From Pararhodobacter sp. (GTDB lineage Bacteria > Pseudomonadota > Alphaproteobacteria > Rhodobacterales > Rhodobacteraceae), in NCBI RefSeq assembly GCF_034676545.1, contig NZ_JAUCBZ010000015.1, positions 396,001 to 460,000 on the forward strand: 64,000 nt of DNA, written 5' to 3'. Within the stretch, counting starts at the first letter, position 1. Every line of letters starts with the position of its first letter. Below the pieces are notes generated by a model. It saw only the letters and a program-made list of their open reading frames with translations, searched no databases and had not been told where the DNA came from. Both the position numbers and the translations under genes were made by a program. Shown here in pieces: positions 52,140 through 61,312 of the stretch.

Positions 52140-54065
52140 ATGTCCGACATCACCACCCACCTCCTGCTGCCTTACATCCTGGCATCGCAGGCGCAGAAGC
52201 ATGTCACCCACAACGAGGCGCTGCGCCTGCTGGATGCGATGGTCCAGCTTTCGGTGCTGGACCGAACCCGCGCCGTCCCACCCGCCAGTCCGACCGATGG
52301 CGACCGGCACATCGTGGCATCGGGCGCGACCGGTCTGTGGTCGGGCTGGGATCTGAACGTCGCCTTCTGGGTCGATGGCGTCTGGATGCGCCTTGTTCCG
52401 CGCCCCGGCTGGCTGGCATGGATCGCGGATGAGGCGGTCTTCGCCGTATGGAACGGCTCTAGCTGGGATCCGGTCGGCGAACCGGTGGATGTGTCGGATG
52501 CCGTGTTCAGCTTGGTGAATGATGCCGATCCGACCAAGAAGGCGCTGTTCTCGCTGTCAGGGATTTCCACCGCCACGACCCGGACCTTCACGCTGCCAAA
52601 CACCTCGTCGGAACTGGCGATCCTCGCGGGCACGCAGACGTTCAGCGGCAACAAGACTTTCTCCGGCACCCTGACCGCCTCGGGTACAGTTACCGTGTCG
52701 GCGGCCGCAGCCACCATCGGCACGGCGACGACGACTGCCACCTACGGCATGGGCGCCGGGGCCACAACCACCGGCGTCACCAAGACCCTGAACCTCGGGA
52801 CTGGCGGGGCTTCGGGGTCTACCACGGTCGTCAACATCGGTTCCGCCACCGCTGGGTCAGGCGGGACCACAGTGGTAAACACACCCACAGTCACCTTCGC
52901 CAATGCCGTGACGCAGGTCGGCATGCCGCAAGCCAACCTGACAGCGCAATTGCTGGGCCTCGGCGGGGCGACCGCTGACAGCTACAACCGTCTGTCAATG
53001 AACACCCCGGCCGTGCTGATCAACAACGCAGGCGCCGGGATCGAGGCGACGGTGAACAAGGCGGCGGCCGGAAACGATGCGGCCTTCGCCTTCAAGACCG
53101 GGTTTTCGGCGCGAGCTCTGATCGGGCTTCTCGGCAACGACGATTTCACCTTCAAAGTCAGCCCGGATGGGTCTGCCTTCCATGATGCGATCCGGATCGA
53201 GCGCACATCTGGCCGTGTCGAACTCCCCGAACCACTGCACATGCCCAGCTTGCCCGCGGCACCAGACCCGCCGCCTGCAGGAAAGCTCGCGGTCTATGCC
53301 CGCGACCGTGCCGGGGCTGGATGGCTTGATGTGCAGCGCCCCTCGGGCCGGTTCTTTCCCCTGCAGCCGCATTTCGGGGTGAACCGGATTGCGACATGGG
53401 CTCCGTCATCGGGCACGACCGTCAATACCAACGGCATGCCGCGAACCGCGGTTGGCACCGTGGCCACGCCAACGCTGGTGACCACAAACCTCTCAACCAG
53501 CATGCGCCGCTGGCGCGTGACCAGTGCCGCCACAGCAGATGCCGTGGCCGAAGAACGCTCTGCCGGGTGGGTCTGCTGGCGGGGCAATGCCGACGGGCTT
53601 GGCGGCTGGAGCTACGTCAATCGGCTGTCGATGGCGACATTGCAGGCGACCGGAATGGGGTTCTTCGGCCTTTATGGTTCGACTGCTGCGCTGGCGACGA
53701 CACTTACACTGGCCGCCGCGGTGAATTGCATCGGCATCGGCTTCCAGCGTGGCACCCACGCAAACTGGCAAATGGCGCACAATGATGGCAGCGGCGCGCC
53801 AACATTGACCGATCTGGGCGGTAGCTTTCCGGTGGCCAGCACCACCAACGTCTTGTCGCTCTATATCGCCGCCGCGCCGAACGGATCGGACATCGGCGTG
53901 CGGGTGGTCGAGGAGGTCAGCGGCGCTGCAGTCGAGTTCACCATCACCACCGACATGCCCGCCGCCACCCAACTGCTCAGCCCGCGCAATTACATGAACA
54001 ACGGCGCGACGGCGGCCGCCGTCGCCTACGACTGCTCCGGCGTCTACGTCGAGACGGATTATTAA
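52140..54065 (+). CDS. DUF2793 tail fibre/tip protein
   Basis: 641 residues. Residues 1-130 form the DUF2793 domain (LLLPYILASQAQKHVTHNEALRLLDAMVQLSV, then ATGLWSGWDLNVAFWVDGVWMRLVPRPGWLAWI). The middle is a Thr/Gly/Ala/Val-rich repetitive shaft (residues ~160-280: FSGNKTFSGTLTASGTVTVSAAAATIGTATTT). The C-terminus is a globular domain likely to bind the host surface. DUF2793 proteins are typical last tail genes in Rhodobacteraceae phages. It starts 10 bases after the hub gene. Confidence 0.85.
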   Translation: MSDITTHLLLPYILASQAQKHVTHNEALRLLDAMVQLSVLDRTRAVPPASPTDGDRHIVASGATGLWSGWDLNVAFWVDGVWMRLVPRPGWLAWIADEAVFAVWNGSSWDPVGEPVDVSDAVFSLVNDADPTKKALFSLSGISTATTRTFTLPNTSSELAILAGTQTFSGNKTFSGTLTASGTVTVSAAAATIGTATTTATYGMGAGATTTGVTKTLNLGTGGASGSTTVVNIGSATAGSGGTTVVNTPTVTFANAVTQVGMPQANLTAQLLGLGGATADSYNRLSMNTPAVLINNAGAGIEATVNKAAAGNDAAFAFKTGFSARALIGLLGNDDFTFKVSPDGSAFHDAIRIERTSGRVELPEPLHMPSLPAAPDPPPAGKLAVYARDRAGAGWLDVQRPSGRFFPLQPHFGVNRIATWAPSSGTTVNTNGMPRTAVGTVATPTLVTTNLSTSMRRWRVTSAATADAVAEERSAGWVCWRGNADGLGGWSYVNRLSMATLQATGMGFFGLYGSTAALATTLTLAAAVNCIGIGFQRGTHANWQMAHNDGSGAPTLTDLGGSFPVASTTNVLSLYIAAAPNGSDIGVRVVEEVSGAAVEFTITTDMPAATQLLSPRNYMNNGATAAAVAYDCSGVYVETDY

Positions 54066-54076
54066 AGGAAATCAAC

Positions 54077-54385
54077 ATGACAGAACGAACCACCCTGTTG
54101 CAGGAGGTCAGTACAGCCTTCCGCGATAACGGCCTCACCGCAGCGATCACCGCACTGATCGGCGGGTTCATCGCCCTTTTGGCCGCAGTCACGCGCCGCG
54201 CTTTCACCAATGACGCGATGCTGGTTCGGCTGGACCGCGAGCTGCTGGCCGAGCGCGACCGCGTGGATCGCCAGCGCGCCGAGGACCGCAAGGGCGACGC
54301 CGACCGGCTGGAGCGCATCGAAACCGATATCCGCGCCATGCGGGATCTGATGCTCATAGCGTTCCAGCGCGGCCGCACGGACTGA
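54077..54385 (+). CDS. Small membrane protein, possible holin
   Basis: 102 residues: one hydrophobic segment GLTAAITALIGGFIALLAAV (residues 19-38), then a long charged helix rich in Arg, Asp and Glu. A single-span protein placed before the endolysin gene is a reasonable holin or anti-holin candidate, but such sequences are not diagnostic. Confidence 0.6.
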   Translation: MTERTTLLQEVSTAFRDNGLTAAITALIGGFIALLAAVTRRAFTNDAMLVRLDRELLAERDRVDRQRAEDRKGDADRLERIETDIRAMRDLMLIAFQRGRTD

Positions 54386-54419
54386 CGTCCCCCAAAGACT
54401 GCCACTGAACCTGTCCCCC

Positions 54420-54441
54420 ACCCGCCCCCGAGGCGGGTTTT
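54420..54441 (+). terminator. Terminator-like hairpin before the endolysin gene
   Basis: ACCCGCC (54420-54426) and GGCGGGT (54432-54438) form a 7-bp stem with a 5-base loop, followed by TTTT from 54438. The short T-run makes it a weak intrinsic terminator or an attenuator in the lysis module. Confidence 0.5.
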
Positions 54442-54459
54442 GCATTTCTGGAGACCATC

Positions 54460-55134
54460 ATGCCGACCACAACCTATGCCCATTTCCACGACGTGCCCGA
54501 AAATGCTTGGCGTTGGCCCAGCTTCTCCCCGGCCGAAATTGCCTGCCGCGGCACCGGCGCTGTCAAGATCAACACCGAGGCGATGGACAAGCTACAATCC
54601 CTGCGCAATCGCCTCGGCAAGCCTCTGATCGTCCGCTCCGCCTATCGCAGCCCCAGCCATAACCGCGCCGTTGGCGGGGCCCCGGCCTCGAAGCACATGC
54701 TGGGTACGGCGTTTGATATCGCCATGTCGAACCATGATCCCGAGGCTTTCGCCGAGGCCGCCCGCGCCGTGGGCTTTCTAGGATTTGGGACCTATCCCCG
54801 TTCAGGGTTCATGCATATCGACCTCGGCCCAGCCCGCAGCTGGGGCGAACCCTTTCCAGTTCGCTCCACGCCTTTTGTGCAGGAAACCCAGCCCGCCCGC
54901 GAAGTGCTGGCCGACAGCCGCACCCTGAAAGGCGGCGGCGCAGCGGGCATCGCGACCGTCGGTGCAGCCGGTGTCGAAGTCGCGCAGGAAGTCCTGGCGG
55001 AAACCCAAAGCGCGATCCTGCCCCTGGTGCCTTACCTCGACACCCTGCGCTGGGTGTTCATCGCCGTCGCGCTGATCGGCATAGCGGTCGCGATCCACGC
55101 CCGGATCGATGACTGGAAGCGGGGCCAGCGCTGA
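54460..55134 (+). CDS. Peptidase M15 endolysin with C-terminal membrane anchor
   Basis: 224 residues. The M15A metallopeptidase core has RSAYRSPSHNRAVGGAPASKHMLGTAFDIAM (zinc ligands His in SKHMLG and Asp in AFDIA) and MHIDLGPARSW (third ligand). It should cut peptidoglycan cross-links. Unusually for a lysin, residues about 190-210 (WVFIAVALIGIAVAI) form a membrane span near the C-terminus, so the enzyme may be membrane-tethered. It overlaps the following spanin gene by 1 base. Confidence 0.85.
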   Translation: MPTTTYAHFHDVPENAWRWPSFSPAEIACRGTGAVKINTEAMDKLQSLRNRLGKPLIVRSAYRSPSHNRAVGGAPASKHMLGTAFDIAMSNHDPEAFAEAARAVGFLGFGTYPRSGFMHIDLGPARSWGEPFPVRSTPFVQETQPAREVLADSRTLKGGGAAGIATVGAAGVEVAQEVLAETQSAILPLVPYLDTLRWVFIAVALIGIAVAIHARIDDWKRGQR

Positions 55135-55385
55135 TGGCTTGGATCACCGCCCTCCTCGCCAGCGGCCCGGCGCGCAAAGCGCTGGGCCTGCTGCTGGCAG
55201 CAATCACCGTCACCCTGTTCCTGCTGAACCTCCGCCGCGCCGGTGAACGTGCCGGGCGGTTGGCCGAGCGCCTTTCAACATCGGAGAGAACACATGAAAT
55301 CCAACGCCAGATGCTGGAAGCCGCCAGCCGCCGTCCCGCTGATCGTGATGCTCTTGCTCAGCGCATGCGCGATGGGCGGTTCTGA
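55134..55385 (+). CDS. Rz-like inner-membrane spanin
   Basis: 83 residues. An N-terminal membrane segment (LGLLLAAITVTLFLLNL, residues 18-34) is followed by a charged helical periplasmic part. Size, topology and the overlapping lipoprotein gene in another frame match the Rz/Rz1 plan, in which the pair fuses inner and outer membranes at lysis. Confidence 0.65.
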   Translation: MAWITALLASGPARKALGLLLAAITVTLFLLNLRRAGERAGRLAERLSTSERTHEIQRQMLEAASRRPADRDALAQRMRDGRF

Positions 55386-55542
55386 TCGAACCGGGCAGGT
55401 TTGTCCGCCGGTGGTGGAATACAGCGTGGCGGATCAAGACGTTGCTGCAGCCGAGATCGAAGCACTGCCAGAAGGTGCGGTCGTAATCAGGATGCTCAGC
55501 GATTATGCCGTCTTGCGCGACCAGGCGCGGGCGTGCCGGTGA
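55294..55542 (+). CDS. Rz1-like outer-membrane lipoprotein spanin
   Basis: 82 residues from ATG 55294 with GGAGAG upstream. A lipoprotein signal is clear: a basic start, a hydrophobic VPLIVMLLL stretch and the lipobox LLSAC with Cys at about residue 25. It begins inside the Rz-like gene in a different frame and extends past it, the overlapping Rz/Rz1 architecture. The mature part is about 57 residues. Confidence 0.72.
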   Translation: MKSNARCWKPPAAVPLIVMLLLSACAMGGSDRTGQVCPPVVEYSVADQDVAAAEIEALPEGAVVIRMLSDYAVLRDQARACR

Positions 55543-55900
55543 AGCACCGCGCGGGCCATACATTGTTGGAGGTCCAATACGTCTGAACGGCCGCATGACA
55601 GACGTGAAGGGCGGGAAGTGGCCGTTCGCTGCGGATGCACGGTCTCAGAGGAAGTCCCGCGAAAGCTGCCGTTCATCGAGCGGTCAAACCCAAGAATGCT
55701 GCGACCTGTCTAACGGCGGCAGTGAGCCCTCTTCACCGAATTTTTGCGATGCAGCTAAAGTCTGCAATCACGGTGGAGACAAAAACGTTCAACAACCACT
55801 TGGGTTTTGAACGGTGTTTATGGCAGCATCAAACGAGGTGTTTTGTGGTCGTGCCAAAAAGGGGCGTTTTTGGCACATCCTGCTGCGGCGCTTAACTACA
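55543..55900. other. Gene-free junction between lysis module and chromate genes
   Basis: About 360 bases with no supportable gene on either strand. It separates plus-strand phage lysis genes from the minus-strand chromate genes and probably marks the end of the phage proper. No clear terminator or repeat was seen. Confidence 0.4.
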
Positions 55901-57193
55901 TCAGAGTATCAGGCGCAAAGCCGCCCCCAGGGCGGATGCTACGAGCAAGATTCTGATAATACCCCAGTGCAGCCGGAACGCCAGAAAACAGCTCAAGAGA
56001 AACAGCGCCAGAGCGAGCCATTCAATCGTCGCAACGTCCGGCCGCCAAAGTGTCACTGGCCCCAACTGTTGGCGGCTCACAGTGGTAAACAGAACATGCA
56101 AGGTAAACCAGATCGACAGGTTGAGGATCACACCTACAACCGCTGCTGTAATCGCCTTAAGTGCGCCTTTCAGTCGTGATTGGCTTGAGATCCATTCGAT
56201 GTAAGGCGCACCCGCGAATATCCATAAAAAGCACGGCGCGAAAGTCACCCAGAGCGCCACCATTGCAGCGGCCAACCCGAGGAAAAGCCCACCTTCTCTG
56301 AACCCTGCCAAGAAGCCTACAAATTGCGTCACAAGGATCAGCGGGCCGGGTGTTGTTTCTGCCAAGCCCAAGGCGTCGACCATTTCCCCTGCGGTCAACC
56401 ATCCGAATTGCACCACGACATCCTGAGCCATATAGGCAAGAACCGCGTAGGCACCGCCGAACGTAACGATGGCAAGGGTGGAAAAAAACCTTCCCACTTC
56501 AGTAAGGATTTCTGGCGCTCCCACCCAGGTCAGCGCGAACAGCGGCAGTAACCATATCGCCAGCCAACTGACGATTGTGCCCAGAGTTTTCCGGACCGAT
56601 ACATGCGCCAAATCGACAACGTGTTGCTCTTCTTGTGTGGTCCCCAAGAACCACCCAAAAAGACCTGCCATCAATACAATCAGCGGATAGGGGATAGAGA
56701 AAAAGAATATCCCGACAAAGGCGAAGCCCGCTATCACCCAATGCAATCTCTGCGAAAGGGCTTTCTTTGCGACCCGTAAGAGCGCCTCGACAACGATTAC
56801 CAAGACGGCAGCCTTGATGCCATAGAACAGCGCCTCCACCAAAGGCACGTTTCCAAAGAGGCTATAGATTGCGGCAAGCGTCATGATGACAACTGCACCC
56901 GGGATCACAAACAGCAACCCGGCGATCAACCCTCCTAAGGTGCCATGAAGCCGCCAACCCGCATAGGTTGCCAGTTGCATGGCTTCAGGGCCGGGCAGCA
57001 ACATACAAAAACTAAGGGCATTCAGAAACTGCCGCTCAGACAGCCACTTACGGTCCTCGACAATTTCCTTGTGCATAAGGGCAATTTGCCCTGCCGGGCC
57101 GCCAAAAGACAAAAGACCGATCTTTAGCCAAACGCGCGTCGCCTCACCTAGAGTCGGACTTACGCCCGCGGGCACTTCACTTACATTGATCAT
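55901..57193 (-). CDS. chrA: Chromate transporter ChrA
   Basis: 430 residues of the long-chain ChrA family with two homologous halves, each starting with a signature segment. In the first half GLLSFGGPAGQIALMHKEIVEDRKWLSERQFLNALSFCMLLPGPEAMQLATYAGWR is canonical. The second contains IVTFGGAYAVLAYMAQDVVV and a matching PGPLILVTQFVGF. About ten membrane segments. It exports chromate and confers resistance. It begins 3 bases after the ChrB-like gene stop, so the two are one operon. Confidence 0.93.
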   Translation of the reverse strand: MINVSEVPAGVSPTLGEATRVWLKIGLLSFGGPAGQIALMHKEIVEDRKWLSERQFLNALSFCMLLPGPEAMQLATYAGWRLHGTLGGLIAGLLFVIPGAVVIMTLAAIYSLFGNVPLVEALFYGIKAAVLVIVVEALLRVAKKALSQRLHWVIAGFAFVGIFFFSIPYPLIVLMAGLFGWFLGTTQEEQHVVDLAHVSVRKTLGTIVSWLAIWLLPLFALTWVGAPEILTEVGRFFSTLAIVTFGGAYAVLAYMAQDVVVQFGWLTAGEMVDALGLAETTPGPLILVTQFVGFLAGFREGGLFLGLAAAMVALWVTFAPCFLWIFAGAPYIEWISSQSRLKGALKAITAAVVGVILNLSIWFTLHVLFTTVSRQQLGPVTLWRPDVATIEWLALALFLLSCFLAFRLHWGIIRILLVASALGAALRLIL

Positions 57194-57196
57194 GAT

Positions 57197-58015
57197 TTAT
57201 GCCTTTGTCGAAGCGGCGGGCCAGTCGTGGCCTTCGTCTGTTGCATCGCGCGCCCAGCGGTAGAAGGCATCGTAGAGATTCATACCTGCTTCAAGCTGTT
57301 GCAAATCGTCACGATACATCCGTGACAGGCCCAACGACACGGCCAGTAAACCTGCCGCTTCGGGGGCCAAATCATGCGTGTTGGTATCAGCGCCGCGCAC
57401 AACCAAAGCCAGTTTTGTAAGTGCATCGCTCCCTATGCCAAACTCTTCGATCATCGTATCAAAAGTGCATGTGTCGCCACGGTGGCTCCAAAACACGTCT
57501 TCGATATCGAATGGGGTTGCGTTGAAACGCTCTGCAACATTCATCACTTGAGACGCCGCGACGAACAAAAACTGGGCTCGTGGGTCAATGAAGCGCCGAA
57601 TGAGCCAAGGGCAAGCGATACGGTCGATTTTTGGTCTATGCCGCGTCACCCAGACAGTGCGGCCTGTTGCATCCAAAGCGGGCAGCTTCTCAGCCAAAAC
57701 CATCGGTTGCCCAGCATCCCTCCATGCAAATTGCCCACCCTCAAGAACCTCCGCCTGAACACCGCAGCTCCGCAACACTGCTGCCGCGCCTTGGCTAATT
57801 TTCAGCCCCTTTTGGCAATAAACGATAACCGCCCGCCCTTTTAGGTCTTCGGCCAGATCAATCACTTTTAAAAAGGGGTGGCGATATGCACCGGGGATCA
57901 GGTGTGGATCAGCATTGAAGTCGTCATCGATGCGCACATCGAGCAACACAGGACAATCAGGTGTTCCCACCAAACGAGCCAAAGTAGATACGGGGATTTC
58001 GTTGTATGACGCCAT
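57197..58015 (-). CDS. ChrB-domain chromate resistance protein with N-terminal rhodanese domain
   Basis: 272 residues. Residues 1-100 form a rhodanese-like domain (VLLDVRIDDDF, active-site Cys67 in VIVYCQKG). Residues about 120-272 are the ChrB C-terminal domain (TRHRPKIDRIACPWLIRRFIDPRAQFLFV and ARDATDEGHDWPAA). ChrB proteins regulate or assist chromate resistance with ChrA. The usual ChrB N-terminal domain is replaced by a rhodanese, which may give a redox or sulfur-transfer role. It is the first gene of the operon, with a GGAGGATG ribosome site. Confidence 0.88.
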   Translation of the reverse strand: MASYNEIPVSTLARLVGTPDCPVLLDVRIDDDFNADPHLIPGAYRHPFLKVIDLAEDLKGRAVIVYCQKGLKISQGAAAVLRSCGVQAEVLEGGQFAWRDAGQPMVLAEKLPALDATGRTVWVTRHRPKIDRIACPWLIRRFIDPRAQFLFVAASQVMNVAERFNATPFDIEDVFWSHRGDTCTFDTMIEEFGIGSDALTKLALVVRGADTNTHDLAPEAAGLLAVSLGLSRMYRDDLQQLEAGMNLYDAFYRWARDATDEGHDWPAASTKA

Positions 58016-58173
58016 AAAGCATCCTCCATAAAAAACTGAAATTGGAAGGATGCAAGATCAAGCTGGCGCCTCACGGGGTTCTTGCGGACCCCAGAACACC
58101 ACTACTAACTACAATCTGCTTAACTGTCAAACCGTCGGGCACCCGTTCAGGCCTCCCAAAAACGACCGATATA

Positions 58174-59704
58174 GGTGAAAAACTCGACTGACTACATCTT
58201 GTGCCGGGCGTTTTCGGGCCGATTTAACCGACTGAATTTGAATATTTTTCAGTTGATTCGACGTCCAGCCTTTGAAGGCTCTTTCGGCCTTACGCTGGGA
58301 CCAGTTTCGCCAGACGTTTTAGGTTCTGCGCGGTGGCAGCGAGGATACATTCGTCACTGGCACCGCGCAGCCCTCTGAGCCGAAGGCGCGTGAAGCCAAG
58401 ATTGCGCTTCAGATGGGCGAACAGCATCTCGACCTTCTTGCGCTTGCGGCGGCTGACGGCGAACTTCTCGGTGTGGGAAAGATTGCGCGCGATCTGCCGG
58501 GCCTCTTCGTCCATGTGCCGCATGACCGTTCGGGCGGGCGCAGTGGTGCAGGCCTTGCGGATCGGACAGGTTTTGCAGTTTGCCGTGTCTGCACTGTAAT
58601 GCTTGATCCTTCTTACCGGGTCCGCTGTGCGCAGCGTCATTTCGTGCCCTTCGAGACAGGTGAAGCTGTCACGGTCAGTGTCATAGCTGAAATGGCTCAG
58701 ATCATACTTGCCGCCCGTCTGATGCTGGCGGTCAAGCACTGGGACATGGGGTGCGATATTGCGCGTGAGCAGCCAAGCGAGGAACGGGCCGGTGCCGTAG
58801 GATTTGTCGGCGGCCAATGCATCAGGGTGGAACGCGTGCCGGTCGGCGGTGCGCGCCAACATCTTCTTGGCGGCGACGATCTCCTGGCTCAACCGAGCCG
58901 GGGTCGCCTCGACGTCCATGATGATACCGTGATCGGTGTCGATCAGATAGTTGGTCTCATAGCTGAACCGTCCAGGTCCATCCTTGATGGACCACGCCGC
59001 CTGAGGGTCAGTTTCTGACAGGTATTTCGGGGCTTTATGCTGTGGCCCCTCCTGAACCTGTCCTGCTTCCGCCGCCAGCTGATCGAGGTAATCGCGGACC
59101 GGGCGCGCCGTGTCTTCCTTGGCCGCCCATGTCTTCTGCATTGCCTCCGGCTGATCCTTGCGGTCCCGGCTAGCATCGGCAGCAATGGTGCTGCCATCAA
59201 CTGCAGCCGCTTGTCCGCCAACCAAACCGAAGGCAGCGCAGCGTTCTACAACCATCTCGAACACGCGGCGCAGAATGTCGCCATCTGCGAACCGACCATG
59301 ACGATTCTTGGAAAACGTCGACCGATCAGGCACACGGCCTTCGAGCCCCAGCCGACAAAACCAACGATAGGCGAGATTGAGGTGAACCTCATCAACCAGC
59401 CGCCGTTCTGACCGGATGCCGTAGAGATACCCGATCAGAAGCATGCGGATCATCAACTCGGGATCGACCGACGGGCGGCCAGTATGGCTGTAGAGAGCTT
59501 CAAACTCGTGGCGGATCGCGCCGAAGTCCAACAACCAGTCGATCCGGCGCAAAAGATGATCGGCGGGGACGTGATCCTCAATGCGGAAACGGTAAAACAG
59601 CGCCTCTTGAACCCCCTGCCGACCCATCATCGCCTGATCCTCCAACCCGCCTGAACCAATTGAATCAGTCAGTTAGGCCCAGATCAAGCTAAGAGTTTTT
59701 CACC
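58174..59704. mobile_element. IS1182-type insertion sequence
   Basis: A 1531-bp element with 12-bp terminal inverted repeats: GGTGAAAAACTC at 58174-58185 and its complement GAGTTTTTCACC at 59693-59704. It contains a single intact transposase gene. I see no target duplication: the bases next to the two ends differ, so the insertion may be old or the flanks rearranged. It separates the chromate operon from the PIN-like gene. Confidence 0.85.
58290..59645 (-). CDS. IS1182 family transposase
   Basis: 451 residues, full length. DDE-type features include RPSVDPELMIRMLLIGYLYGIRSERRLVDEVHLNLAYRWFCRLGLEGRVPDRSTFSKNR at the N-terminus, AAVDGSTIAADASRD (first Asp), ALAADKSYGTGPFL (second Asp), and the C-terminal RRKRKKVEMLFAHLKRNLGFTRLRLRG with the Glu. 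A CKTCPIRKAC cysteine cluster is typical of this family. No frameshift or stop is visible, so it looks potentially active. Confidence 0.92.
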   Translation of the reverse strand: MEDQAMMGRQGVQEALFYRFRIEDHVPADHLLRRIDWLLDFGAIRHEFEALYSHTGRPSVDPELMIRMLLIGYLYGIRSERRLVDEVHLNLAYRWFCRLGLEGRVPDRSTFSKNRHGRFADGDILRRVFEMVVERCAAFGLVGGQAAAVDGSTIAADASRDRKDQPEAMQKTWAAKEDTARPVRDYLDQLAAEAGQVQEGPQHKAPKYLSETDPQAAWSIKDGPGRFSYETNYLIDTDHGIIMDVEATPARLSQEIVAAKKMLARTADRHAFHPDALAADKSYGTGPFLAWLLTRNIAPHVPVLDRQHQTGGKYDLSHFSYDTDRDSFTCLEGHEMTLRTADPVRRIKHYSADTANCKTCPIRKACTTAPARTVMRHMDEEARQIARNLSHTEKFAVSRRKRKKVEMLFAHLKRNLGFTRLRLRGLRGASDECILAATAQNLKRLAKLVPA

Positions 59705-59921
59705 ACCATCGACCGTTTGTTGAACGGTCAGAATTGTAGTCGCTCAGCTGCCCTTTTCTCGATAGCCGACATTGGTCTTACATAGGCCAGTGGTCGCAAA
59801 GTCCGCACAGAGACGTTTCAGCCTAAAAAATGCTGCACAATGCACGAACGGCTGCTTCGACGGGCCGCGCCGCAGCATGTTGACTGGGTGGCCAAGGTCC
59901 GCTTAGGGCCGGGTGCGGCAG

Positions 59922-60971
59922 CTACTTGTAGTCCTCAAAGGGATGAAGCGTGACGTACTGAAAATTGGAGTTTCGGAAACTCAGCGTGTCAAGCTCCGCA
60001 GGATTGCCGTCTTCATCAACGGCGATAGACATTGAAACGTCCACCGAGAACTGCAAATCGGTTTCTCCGCTCACATCATCCCAGGGAATGAGAACCTTAT
60101 CTTCGGAATCGTAGGATGCCGAATCCCAGTCTGGGTGCGTGAAACTCGCACGAGCGCTTACCCGAAGCGTTGCGATAGCAAGAACCGAGTCGCCTTCCTC
60201 GACGGGCTTAAAGGCAGCAACCTTCTCTATCTCTACTTCGTCTACCGCAACGTCATAGACCTCGGAGTCCTCAACATCACCAATTAAACCCCAATCTTCG
60301 ACTTCGTTGTTCACGAGCTTCGCGAGTTCATCGGTGTTTTCTTCAAGAAACTCCTCAACAGGCGGCGCGGCCATCTCGAAGCCCAAATGCTTGAACAGGT
60401 CGGGCAACGACTTCAAGACTGTGATATTGTCTTCCTGTTTCGCAGGTGCGTCGAAGTCCCCGTCGTCCGAAATGATGATGACGGGCGATGTTTTCGTGGC
60501 GACTGCCTTCAAGCACTCAAATGTGAAGGCATCGGGAAATTGATCCTTCTTTCCTTCGCCCGAGAAGAACCCGCTGCCAGCCGCATAGCTTGCAAAAACG
60601 GCGCTCGGCTTAACGTCGTCAATTTCAAGCACCTTAGCTTTCAGTGACTTGAACATGGCGGAAGTCGAGTCAGAGTATTGTTTATCTAGGGCAGCCTTGA
60701 TGTCCGACTTGGTCACAGCCGGCAGCTTCGCGCCAAGTACATCCTCAACGATGCGTCGGAAATGCGGCCTTCCCACTTCCCTTATGACTTCGAAATCGTT
60801 AGCCGAGTGCTTTTTTGAAACCTCAGTAACCGTTAAGTCTGTAGTCAGCACACGGATTAATCCGGCATCTACCAAGTCTCCGACGCGCTCGATTTCAGGC
60901 CCACCGGGCGGCTTGCCTGCTCGAATGACAATGTTCGCGTCGAGAAAAACTTGAGGTTGGCTTTTCGGCAT
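59922..60971 (-). CDS. PIN-like domain protein (DUF4935-like)
   Basis: 349 residues. The N-terminal PIN-like part shows D11 in VFLDANIVIRAG, E50 in TVTEVSKK, an acidic FPDAFTFECLKA and D residues in IIISDDGDFD, the full PIN acidic set. The C-terminal ~150 residues are very acidic with strands (EVEDWGLIGDVEDSEVYDVAVDEVEIEKVAAF) and no recognised domain. It is likely an RNA nuclease, perhaps with an inhibitory C-terminal domain. Solitary gene flanked by an IS copy and a ParDE module, so a defence or toxin role is plausible. Confidence 0.7.
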   Translation of the reverse strand: MPKSQPQVFLDANIVIRAGKPPGGPEIERVGDLVDAGLIRVLTTDLTVTEVSKKHSANDFEVIREVGRPHFRRIVEDVLGAKLPAVTKSDIKAALDKQYSDSTSAMFKSLKAKVLEIDDVKPSAVFASYAAGSGFFSGEGKKDQFPDAFTFECLKAVATKTSPVIIISDDGDFDAPAKQEDNITVLKSLPDLFKHLGFEMAAPPVEEFLEENTDELAKLVNNEVEDWGLIGDVEDSEVYDVAVDEVEIEKVAAFKPVEEGDSVLAIATLRVSARASFTHPDWDSASYDSEDKVLIPWDDVSGETDLQFSVDVSMSIAVDEDGNPAELDTLSFRNSNFQYVTLHPFEDYK

Positions 60972-61312
60972 TCAAAATCACACATTGTTTATTGTGTGCA
61001 GCATACGACCACGCGCTCCACGGTGCCAGAGTTTTTCAGATCGCCGCCCTGCTGCCGGGTGAAACCTGGAAGTTTGTGGTCGAGACCGAACCGAACTGAG
61101 ACATACATGAGCTTAAGGTACGCCGCATCTCGCGCGAACTTACTCGATGACCTTAGTAGTCATTGACGATGCGAAATCTAAGGTGAGCTCGCTCAGCATA
61201 GGGTAGGCTGGGTTGTGCTCACCTTTGCAGGCGCAGCGAATGGCAAGTCTGGTGATGCTGCGACGCCGCGCAAGACCTCACCTTGAATGGCAGCTATGGG
61301 CCGGGTGCGTCG
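60972..61312. other. Unassigned gap with possible gene remnant
   Basis: About 340 bases with no complete gene. A short plus-strand frame reads ARVFQIAALLPGETWKFVVE then TEPN before a stop at about 61099, and looks like the C-terminal end of a lost protein. I do not recognise its family. The upstream part of that frame is interrupted. Confidence 0.35.
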
